A stretch of 64,000 nt of DNA, taken from the NCBI GenBank assembly GCA_025331565.1, contig JAFREQ010000015.1, forward strand, positions 4,526,001-4,590,000, written 5' to 3'. Under the pieces are notes generated by a model. The model was not told the origin of the DNA, did no database searches, and saw nothing but the letters and a program-made list of their open reading frames with translations. Position 1 is the first letter of the stretch. Each line of letters starts with the position of its first letter. This document shows, piece by piece, positions 46,501 to 54,596 of this stretch. The DNA comes from Holacanthus passer (lineage: Eukaryota; Chordata; Actinopteri; Pomacanthidae). The translations under genes and the position numbers were made by a program.

Positions 46501-47148
46501 ACATGAGTCCGAAGTAGCGTCGTGTGTTAGGGCAAAGGCAGAGGAAGCAAGAGCAGCTTTTTTTTTTTTTTTTTTTAGACAAGTTGGTGTTATTTTCTGC
46601 ACTTCCTGCTGAGACATGTAACATCAAAAACATGTTTGGGGAGTGATCTGAGTGGTCAGTCTGAGTCATGGTATAATTAGTAATATGACTGTAATTAAAC
46701 TTCATTTCAAACCACCTATGAAAGAGGTTTAAGTATGATCTGGGAAGATAGATTTAGCATTTTTCAAGACTTTTGAATACATTTAATTTTGAAAGACTTA
46801 GACAAATCTGTTATGGAGGCAGAAATTAATGGGGGTTGAGCTGCCTGCCTTGATGTGTCCTGACATGATGAGATAAGTGGATTAACTGGATAAGCTTCAC
46901 AATGGGACAATAAATGTAACCATAGCCTCTCTCTGCCTCTGTCACCCCTCCTGGTAGGTTTTGAGTACTTTGAAGCGAGTGCTAAAGATAACATTAACGT
47001 GAAGCAGACCTTCGAGCGGCTGGTGGACATCATCTGTGAGAGGATGGCAGAGAGTCTGGACAACAACGACCCGACCATCACCGGAGCTAAACAGGGGCCA
47101 CAGCTCAACGAGCAGCCACAGAGGTCCCATCAGGATTGTGCTTGCTAA
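43350..47148 (+). CDS. rab3a: Ras-related protein Rab-3A
   Basis: Rab3A is a small GTPase on synaptic and secretory vesicles that controls regulated exocytosis through RIM, rabphilin and related effectors. Coding exons: 43350-43574, 45435-45553, 46044-46168, 46958-47148 (660 nt, 219 aa; human is 220 aa). Motifs: P-loop GNSSVGKT (residues 28-35), switch I around [21 protein letters not shown] (76-85) for switch II, NKCD, SAK, and a C-terminal DCAC, a Cys-X-Cys double geranylgeranylation signal. [20 protein letters not shown] and [20 protein letters not shown] are nearly identical to human RAB3A. The N-terminus MASANATYG is one residue shorter than human. The AG acceptor directly abuts the ATG. 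The [15 protein letters not shown] and [14 protein letters not shown] segments fit Rab3A better than Rab3B, C or D, and the pde4c neighbour agrees. Confidence 0.97.
43575..45434 (+). other. rab3a intron 2
   Basis: No exon. It contains the dispersed repeat copy at about 43945-44175 and a short GGAT-type repeat near 44680. A 170-codon minus-strand frame at 43302-43814 is antisense to the first coding exon and has no family similarity. Confidence 0.6.
43945..44175 (+). mobile_element. dispersed repeat, second copy of the 22255 family
   Basis: Landmarks 'gattaatctgcttattattg', 'ccaaaacccaaagatattca' and the end 'tcgtttcagctct' match a common fish repeat family (from memory). Non-coding. Confidence 0.6.
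45435..45553 (+). CDS. rab3a: rab3a second coding exon
   Basis: 119 nt encoding [20 protein letters not shown] through ESFNAVQD plus 2 nt. Contains switch II. Donor GTGAGG. Confidence 0.97.
45685..45720. repeat. inverted repeat, 13-bp perfect arms, in rab3a intron 3
   Basis: CAATTCTCTTGAC (45685-45697) and its exact complement (45708-45720) flank 'tagaggctag', which can itself add three pairs after a one-base bulge. This gives a strong hairpin in the sense transcript. Confidence 0.85.
45933..45957. repeat. T25 homopolymer in rab3a intron 3
   Basis: A pure T run about 90 bp upstream of the third coding exon acceptor. It is followed by 'agcatggtgtcac', so it could act as a decoy polypyrimidine tract. 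Confidence 0.85.
46044..46168 (+). CDS. rab3a: rab3a third coding exon
   Basis: 125 nt encoding [20 protein letters not shown] and [21 protein letters not shown]. Contains the guanine-recognition NKCD motif. Donor GTAAGT. Confidence 0.97.
46558..46576. repeat. T19 homopolymer
   Basis: Pure T run in rab3a intron 4. Confidence 0.85.
46958..47148 (+). CDS. rab3a: rab3a last coding exon
   Basis: 191 nt encoding [20 protein letters not shown] to HQDCAC with stop TAA at 47146-47148. Contains SAK and the prenylation motif. Confidence 0.97.
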
Positions 47149-47161
47149 ACATGACCCCCCC

Positions 47162-47186
47162 CACACACACACACACACACACACAC
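47162..47186. repeat. (CA)12 microsatellite in rab3a 3' UTR
   Basis: Pure CA tract beginning 14 bp after the stop codon. Confidence 0.9.
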
Positions 47187-48068
47187 CGTCTGCCGTCCTA
47201 AAAACCCACACACCTTTTTTGTCAGTTTGTCTTTCACTTTCTCTCTCATGTGTACGAACACGGAAACACATATTACACACAAACACTGCCATACAGAGAC
47301 ACACAACATGGCTGCTTCAATTCTTCACCCCTCTCACTACACCAAGAGCTCCATCCACGTGAGCCGTCCACGCAAAGATTTGGTGTTTTCAGAAATATTG
47401 TCTTAAAGTTTTTCTTTCAGTTATACAGAGATTAGACTACAGAGATAGTGCAAACTTAGTCAGAGGGGTGAAGAACATTTAACAGAGGAACAATCCCAAG
47501 TTGTCTTTATCTTTCTTATTTGTACACGTATACACATGCACAAACACACACACTATACTGTATCTTAAAGAATTATTAAAGGCCAGTTGAGGCCAAGACT
47601 CCATCATTCCTTATTGTTATGTCTGCAGTTGGGTTTTACTGTAAAAGGCTGTGAAGGAGGAACATTGGAGGGATCCTCCAGCCGCAGCTCCCACTCAGCA
47701 CCAACACCTCAAACCTAAATGGATACAAATCATTTGGTTTACTTTTAGTCCCATTGAAAATATGTTTGTTGCTGTGGATAGAATTGCTGTTTTTTTTTTT
47801 TTTGTTTTTTTTTTTTAACATTTTTGAGTTGGTTGGGTGTGCTTCCAGTGTTGTGATTGTGTTTCTACAGATAGTTATGGTCCAAGTTTGACGTCCAGAG
47901 TCATTTGAAAGTGTTTTTATTTAATTTTTAGATTGAAGAATAGCAAAAGTTATGCATATCAGTTTTATTCATTTTTGGCCCCTTCTTAAATTTTTGAAAT
48001 AATTTATTTTAGTGAAACTGGATGGCAATGTCAGTGGCTTGGTTGGTCCAGTGGAAGGAGCTGAATAG

Positions 48069-48070
<2 letters not shown>

Positions 48071-48097
<27 letters not shown>
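48071..48097. repeat. T27 homopolymer
   Basis: Pure T run in the presumed rab3a 3' UTR. Confidence 0.85.
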
Positions 48098-48101
<4 letters not shown>

Positions 48102-49994
48102 ATTTGTTACTATTTTTTTTAAGACATACAGCAGTATCAAAGGATAAGGGATCTTTCACCACATGGAGAAGAGTGTATAAATGTTTAAAAATCAATAGAT
48201 ATGCATTTTCAAATGCATATATAATATAGATACATATATAATGAACATATTATACAATAAAAATGATTTCGGATATTGGATTCCTACCTGTGCTTTAGTG
48301 AGAGGTGCATGTTGTTGACGTTTTCTGATTGATTCTGATCGATTCTGGTTGACTGGATGGTTATTTGTATGAGCTGTTGTCTGAGTTTAAAACCCTTCTG
48401 TCATACAGTTTCAGTACTTGAGGTACCAAATGGGGCCAAAGGTTTCACATGTGAAGCCCACGGCCCCTTCTCGTTATACTAACTTTGATTCACTGCGTAC
48501 AATGTGCAACATGCACTCACTGGAAAGGCATGTGATTCAGTGTGAGCACTGGCGTACCACAGATCTCCATCAACTTTCAGGTAGTCTCTTATGTCATGGT
48601 AGATGATAATTTCATCTTTACTTTTGGGGTGGACACGATGTTTTTAAGCATGTTAAATGTCAAATTGTGAGTTTAATTTCTCTCTCTGATGCTAAGGTTA
48701 GGGATTTGTCTGCTCGTGTATACGGTACAAAACCATGCATTCACAGATGAGCCGAGGCATGCAATGATATTTTCAACACCTAATTTATTTCAAAATAAAA
48801 AGCGTATTTATTTTGTATAACTTCTATTTATTTTTGAGATAGTGTTCTTCCTAGATTATGCATTGCAATCTGCACTCTACGTTTTTAAAGAGATGTTCAA
48901 TAGTATTCGATCGCTTGAACTGTCCCAGCTTTTAAATGAAAAATGTATTTGTGTTTACAGTGAATATAAAGCTTAAGATGCTTCCTCGAGAGGAAAGTTA
49001 AACATTCCAGTGTAAGAATCTCTTATCATGTCAACGCAGCTTTGCTGGGAAGTTTGTTTGTCTTTTGATATCAGTTATGTAACTTTTAAGACTCAGTAGT
49101 GTAAAAGCAGACTGTTCTCACAGAGCAATAGCAGTTCTTTCTCTCCACACCCAAATATCAGCAATGTACAACCCTGCTGAAGGTTTGTAGTATCCATGCT
49201 GTACGCGGGTGTGTGAATGTAAAGTTTGTATAAAAGCAGTCTTAATAATTGTTCTTTCCAAAGAGATCTTGACAATAAATTTAGAGCCAAAAAAAAGCGC
49301 TTGTTCTTGTAGACACAAACTTGTCCAGTAGTGTTTTCCTGCTCGGGGCAGTAGCTTCAAAAAGGGAAAATGTTTGGCAAGTAAACGGAATACTCTGAAC
49401 ACTTCATTAAAGTAGTGATTCTTACTGCATTCACTTTTGACTTGTTTGTTGATTTTTGTTACTTTATTTATTGTGTTTTGCTACAACAGCTGTAAACTTT
49501 GCCAGTGACTTAGGAACACTTATCGACCCTGTTCAACTCTCCTCCTCTTCCTCCCTCCCTGTCATAAATAACCCCTGTAAATAGGAATTTTCTGCCCGTC
49601 AGGTATTAGTTGTGTGAAATGTGCTGTAATTCTGTAATGCCAGATTTGCTAAAACGAGGAATCAATAAACAAAATTTAAAAGCTGTAGATTTGTGTTGGC
49701 TCAGCAGTTATTCCCAAAGGCCAGTGATTTACAAGAAGTGTCCATGTGATGTCTCAGAAATGGTTTCGACTAAAGTTTCCTGTGCCCAGCAGAGGGCATA
49801 ATACTGCAATAATGCCTTGTTTTCTGCCCTCAGACTTGTTTGACCATCTATGGTTTGGTTCAGCTTCTCCACTGCACTTAATACAACACCCACAGTATAA
49901 GAGGTGATCAATGTAAAGGTGTGACTCTATATATGTGTTCATTCTAACTATAATAAATCAAAAAGCAGAGCCTAGTAAGAAACAAAACACATGA

Positions 49995-50694
49995 GTGGGT
50001 TGTAATGTAGTGAATTTAATAAATGTCAGGTAGAGACTTGAAGGTCCATTACACATGGATACATAAGGTTTCTCAGCACGTACACATACATTCATGGAAG
50101 TGGCGACTGCAGGACTACACATGAGCCACCACTATGAAAAATACAAGGGTTACTGCTGTACACGAGAGCAACAGGACATGCAAAAGAACAAGGAGTAAGA
50201 CCATATGTAAAATAAGAAATGTCTCAGTAAATAAAATATATATTTGTCATTAAGTGCTTGTAAACAAGTAAGGCATTATAATACACTGTGGGTGACAGCA
50301 CTTGGTGACACCCTGGTGTTTTGGTTGTTGAGATTGTCCAGCTTACACACACAGATCAAAGCTATCCTTCACCAGTCCACTCTGGACAGCAGCTTGCTAC
50401 ATGGCTTCCACCAAAGGAAAAAAAAAAAATAGGGCAACAAAATGAGTCTTGTTTGCTGCACAACACTGCCAGATGTTGAGGAACCAGATGAGGCTGCAGC
50501 CCCTCAACCTGCTGCTGCTCCTGGTGGTCAGCCTGTCATTGTCCAGCCTGTCCATGTCCACACACAGCAAAGCCAAGGCAGATTCAGTTCTCACTTACAG
50601 GCTTTCATAATCTGCAGGGTGCATTTACAACCTCCTCATATCAAGTCTCTGATAAGGACAAACGTTCCCCGTGAACAAGCACCGTGGCTGGGAC
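49995..50694 (-). other. jund: presumed jund 3' UTR
   Basis: This lies downstream of the jund stop on the minus strand. ATTAAA on the minus strand (TTTAAT at 50015-50020) is a candidate poly(A) signal, giving a UTR of about 0.7 kb. The tail would then lie only about 330 bp from the last rab3a signal, a tail-to-tail arrangement. The 99-codon plus-strand frame here (50442-50741) is antisense with no known similarity. Confidence 0.5.
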
Positions 50695-51644
50695 TCAGTA
50701 AGCCTGGACCTGGTTTGGCAAAAGCTGGCATCCGCTGCTGACATGGTTCATCACCTTCTGCTTGAGCTGGGCCACCTGCTCCCTGAGGACACTGGCCGTG
50801 GACGCCAGCTCGGTGTTCTGGCTCTTCAGGCTCTTGACCTTGTCCTCCAGCCGGGATATCCTCTCCAGCTTTCTCTTGCGGCACTTGGAGGCGGCTATCC
50901 TGTTGCGCAGCTTTTTCCTCTCCGCCTTGATGCGCTCCTGGTTGTCCATGTCGATGGGGGACAGAGGGGGGCTGTCCCCGAAGCTCTGCATGTCGGGCAC
51001 CGTCTGCGGCTCGTCCTTCACCAGCCCGGCGGACTGGAGTCGTGACAGCGCCGCCGCCGCAGCCGCCGCTGCTGCTGCTGCTGCTGCTGCGCCCCGGCCA
51101 GGTGAGCCGGGGGCGGGGGGAAGGGGATGGTGTCCGTGGAGTAGTTGATGGTGGTGGTGCCCAGCGGGCTGGCCGTGTACCCGTTCAGGGTGGTGTAAAC
51201 AGGGAGGTCTGACGTCTGGAGCCCGGCGGTCCCCACAGCGCCGGATGATCCCAGCAACTCCAGCCTGTCCACGGACACGCAGCCCGCCTCGCTCAGCTGG
51301 TTCTGCTTGTGAAGATCCTCCAGCGCCTTCACGAAACCCTCCGCGAACTCCTGCTCGTCGCTGCCGGACTTCGGGTACAAGAACTGGGAGGCGGGGTTGG
51401 AGCCGGCGACCAGGCCGTTTGACTGTATGATGAGACGTTCCAGGTCCGGGGAGGTGAGCTTGAGGAGACCCAGGTCTGGAGAGCTAAGGAGTCCGTCTGC
51501 GTCCCGGAGCGGGTTCGGTTTGAGCTCGGAGTTCTGGTCGTCCAGGTTCAGGTTGATGTCCTTCTTCATCATGGTGCTGTGGGAGTAGACGCTGGGGCCC
51601 CTGGGAGTGCTGACCGCGGTGCCTGGGTAGAGGCTCGTTTCCAT
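50695..51644 (-). CDS. jund: JunD AP-1 transcription factor, frame broken once
   Basis: JunD is a nuclear bZIP factor that forms AP-1 dimers with Fos, ATF and Jun proteins. The gene is intronless, as in other vertebrates. The first frame (51644 down) begins METSLYPGTAVSTP and MMKKDINLNL. It carries the JNK docking/transactivation segment LGLLKLTSPDLERLIIQSNG and EQEFAEGFVKALEDLHKQNQ, then FPPPPAHLAGA. The second frame (51021 down) carries VKDEPQTVPDMQSFGDSPPL, the basic region (RKKLRNRIAASKCRKRKLER), the leucine zipper (ISRLEDKVKSLKSQNTELAS) and the end CQLLPNQVQAY. The two frames differ by one missing base (or two extra) between about 51048 and 51126, a stretch of C/G homopolymer and CAG/GCN repeats. 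With the frame closed the length would be about 316 aa; human is 347. KALEDLHKQNQ and VKDEPQ fit JunD, not c-Jun or JunB. Confidence 0.93.
51048..51126 (-). repeat. jund: GCN/CAG repeat and C-rich run at the jund frame break
   Basis: On the coding strand the segment runs from a C-rich stretch (FPPPPA) into (CAG)7 and then GC-rich triplets. In the upstream frame the repeat reads Gln; in the downstream frame it reads Ala for about 13 codons. Slippage or a base-calling error is common in such tracts. Confidence 0.85.
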
Positions 51645-52010
51645 CCTACACCCTCACATGAGGGAGCGGGGCGCGTCACGCACGACCGAGCGTTCAGCAG
51701 TCACATCCAGGCAGGAGGAAATCAGCTGATCCTTCCTCCTCCGTGGTCCCGTTTCCTGATCCCCCTCCCGTGGATCGGTCCACCGCTCGGGCTGGTGCTG
51801 CCTGAGGGGCTCTGCTGCGTGTCTCCTGCGCGGATCACACCGTCTTTTCCCGATGGCACGACTGCTATGCAGCGCCAGACCTCGCTCGCTTTCTAGCCCT
51901 AAAAATTCCATTATGTCACTCCAGAGCGCGCAGATTGGCCCAAAATGACGTTGGTTTCCGGTTCAATTTGAATAAAGGGGCCGAGCCGGTCTTTATTGCC
52001 ATGGAGACTT
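51645..52010 (-). promoter_or_regulatory. jund: jund 5' UTR and promoter
   Basis: CpG-rich sequence upstream of the jund ATG. A compact cluster at 51930-52010 holds a CCAAT box (plus strand 'gattggccc', 51932), a CRE-like 'tgacgtt' (about 51945), AATAAA-type TATA-like words on the minus strand ('ctttatt', 51991) and an X-box-like 'attgccatggagac' (51995-52008). The transcription start is likely within about 51900-51970, by inference only. Confidence 0.5.
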
Positions 52011-52137
52011 TAAGTAAACTACAAACAGTGCAATGCATTGTGGTTTGATGTCATAGCATAAAGCTCAGGGTCGCCAAAAGAGAGCAGAGACTGGGCGGGG
52101 AAGGTGTAAGAGGCGAAGAACAGAGGAGCAGGCCTCG

Positions 52138-52272
52138 CTGAAAACACTTCCACTACAGACCTGAAAACACTTCAACTACAGACCTGAAAACACTTCCACT
52201 ACAGGCAGCTTCAGACCTGAAAACACTTCCACTACAGATCTGAAAACACTTCAACTACAGGCAGCTTCAGAT
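52138..52272. repeat. minisatellite, about 23-bp unit, 5 copies
   Basis: Five copies of 'ctgaaaacacttc(c/a)actaca', three spaced by 23 bp and two lengthened by 'ggcagcttcaga'. It lies just upstream of the jund promoter. Confidence 0.9.
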
Positions 52273-52335
52273 CAGAGTGTGATCCTGGACTATTCCAGGA
52301 TATGAGACTCCATAGGATCTTTGTGGTTCTCAAAC

Positions 52336-53275
52336 TGGAACAGAACAGAATATGATAGAATAGAATAAAAAGAAACAGATAAGAACAGAAAATAGAATAG
52401 AACAGAACATGGTAGAATAGAACAGAACACAATAAAACAGAATAGAATAGAAACAGAATAGAATAGAGTAGGGGGAGCCAGACAACATAGACTCCTAATT
52501 TGGTCTTTCAGTATGTGTATGTTCAAAAGTTCAAACTGAATTCAACCTTAATTCCAGCTCAACATCTCTCGTTGCAGCTCTGTAAGGATCAGTGGTCACA
52601 TTCGACCTTCACGCTAAACCGAGAGAGAGAGAGAGACTTTAAATGAAGTGTTACAACGACTCAAAATGTTCTGAAAGCATTTCTGGGAAAACCGAGCGCA
52701 AACTAGAAAAGGGAAGGAAACAGTGACAGTAGAATGAGGAAACCATGTGTTTTCTGTGATTGAAAGTATAAGCAAGTGGAAAGGTTAACATGCGGGCTGT
52801 CCATCATCTGTGGCCGCTCGATTTTCACTATTCATGATAGATGCACTTCAATCAGGGAACAACCATATTTAAAATGTAGAGCCACGATTTAAATGTCTGG
52901 TAGAATAAAAGACATTGATAAGAACAGAGCAGAAAATAATAACATAGACTAAAACATTACAGAAAAGAACAGAACAGAAAAGAACAGAGTAGAGCAGAGC
53001 ATTATAGAACAGAACACCAAAAAAAGAACAGAAAACAATAGAGGAGAACATTATGAAATAGAACAGAACATGATAGAATATAATAGAGCATCATAGAATA
53101 GAGGATCATAGAACAGAACATGATAGAATGTAATAGAGCATCATAGAATAGAGGATCATTGAATAGAACAGAACATGACAGAATGTAATAGAGCACCATA
53201 GAATAGAGGATTATAGAATAGAATCAAATAGAATAGTACACAATGTAATAGAGCATTGTAGAATAGAAAGTAAAA
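52336..53275. repeat. AGAAT/AGAAC pentanucleotide-derived minisatellite
   Basis: Two blocks (52336-52470 and 52898-53275) are built from degenerate 'agaac' and 'agaat' units on the plus strand. Inside the second, a higher-order unit of 50-55 bp ('catgatagaatgtaatagag' onward) begins at about 53069, 53119 and 53174. Minus-strand frames rich in Phe, Leu, Ser, Tyr and Cys across it are artefacts. About 430 bp of ordinary sequence (52471-52897) separates the blocks. Confidence 0.85.
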
Positions 53276-54565
53276 GAGACAACCTCAGTGTACAGGCAGT
53301 GTGCGTGGCCCTGTGATGGAAACCACAGCACAGTGTTGTTATTCTGCCCGTCCACAGTGAGGACGTCAGCAGACTGTCTGCATCAGCACCACGGAGCAGA
53401 GAGGGCATCATCAGTTACCATGGCAACACTGACATAGCCAGTGACGCAGGCGAGACGGGGAGAGAAAGGTGAATGGGTTGAGGAAGAAGAGGAAGGCTGC
53501 TGGGGACTGCAGTGCAGGTTGTGTAGGTGGTCGGAGGAGGCGGCGTCACAGAAATCAGTGTTGGTTCTGTAACCGTAGAGGCAGCAGCATGAATGAGAGA
53601 AAGGAAAACAAAAACCTCCACCCTATGGAGAGCATATTATCTCCAGTGTGCCAGCTTGGAGCCACACAGGGTGCAGTGTCCAGAATGTGTGAGTCATTTC
53701 GCAACCGGAGGGCGTGGACCACAGAGTGCACCGAGAATGAAAAGAAAAAAAAAAAAAAGAGCTGTTCCTGTATTAGATTAGCTCTGCCTTCATGACAACA
53801 AAGTGGGGGAAAGGGTTGACCTCTAAACCTCAGGTAATGGAGTGTGTCAGAGGTTGTGTAAGCTTTTGATTTGTCCTCCCTCAGCCAGAGAAGTGTCCTT
53901 TGATTTGAACTCTCCTGGGAGAGGCCAACAGGACATGCATGTTCAGCAACGCCCTTGTGCTGTTACAGTGCACACATTCACACCTGGGAGCTGCCCAGCG
54001 AAACCACCGAGCAGCTTTACTGGAGCAGCTGATCGGAGGGCTGAGCGTTCATTAATGGCCTGTGTCAACAGATCTTATTGATGGAGGGGAGGTTGTTTTT
54101 GTATTCACTTCAGCCGCTCGCTCATGAGACAGCTCTGCTCACGTTTAATCTGTGAATGCAGTGCAGATGCTTGCTTTTCATTTTCAGCCCACATGTGGCT
54201 TGAATTACATTCTGTTGCATGAAAACACATGATTAAAAAGGATCGGTTTTCACCCTTTTGTCCGCTTTCCAAAACTTTCTAATGGTGCAAGGTGAAAAAA
54301 AAATACAAATTCACAAATCCTCTTTTGTTGATTTTTTTTCTCTTTTTCATTTCTAATGCATTATTGTAGGATGAAGTTCTGTGGAGGGATGCATGCCCAT
54401 ACAGTAGATGGCAGTATGATGCATTCAGACCTGGTGTGTCATTTCCTTTCAGCTCTGAGCCAAAAGAAGACAGCAGCAAGCGCAGACAATCCTGGGATTC
54501 TTGTTTGGATATCTGATCCTTTTATTATACATCTATGACAATTCCTGTCATAACAACCGAGGATA
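53276..54565. promoter_or_regulatory. jund-pgpep1 intergenic stretch with regulatory-looking motifs
   Basis: No exon. At 53382-53402 a string resembles the left part of an RE1/NRSF site ('atcagcaccacgga'). At 53414-53427 GTTACCATGGCAAC matches an RFX X-box. The right part is the immediate 5' flank of pgpep1, without a CpG island or clear TATA box. A14 lies near 53745. Confidence 0.45.
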
Positions 54566-54596
54566 ATGGCCAATAAGAAGAAAGTAATAGTGACAG
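54566..54596 (+). CDS. pgpep1: pgpep1 exon 1
   Basis: 31 nt encoding MANKKKVIVT plus 1 nt, donor GTGAGA. Too short for ORF calling; found by joining to GFEPFG of exon 2, the conserved start of family C15. Confidence 0.9.

Larger units (their letters stand above)
47149..49690 (+). other. rab3a: rab3a 3' UTR
   Basis: Non-coding, AT-rich sequence after the stop. It holds (CA)12 at about 47162-47186, T runs near 47791 and at 48071-48097, and several AATAAA words (for example 48256 and 49664-49669). The last, AATAAA at 49664, is the most distal and gives a UTR of about 2.5 kb. Which site is used cannot be told from sequence. Confidence 0.6.

Noticed and set aside
50442..50741. 99-codon plus-strand frame with a PAAAPGGQPV segment
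   Set aside because: Lies in the presumed jund 3' UTR on the other strand; no known family and no splice context.
50762..51148. Plus-strand frame with a poly-Ala tract
   Set aside because: Antisense to the jund bZIP and repeat region; alanines come from GCN triplets read on the wrong strand.
52232..53199. Minus-strand hydrophobic frames
   Set aside because: Translations of the AGAAT/AGAAC minisatellite; the apparent membrane segments are artefacts.
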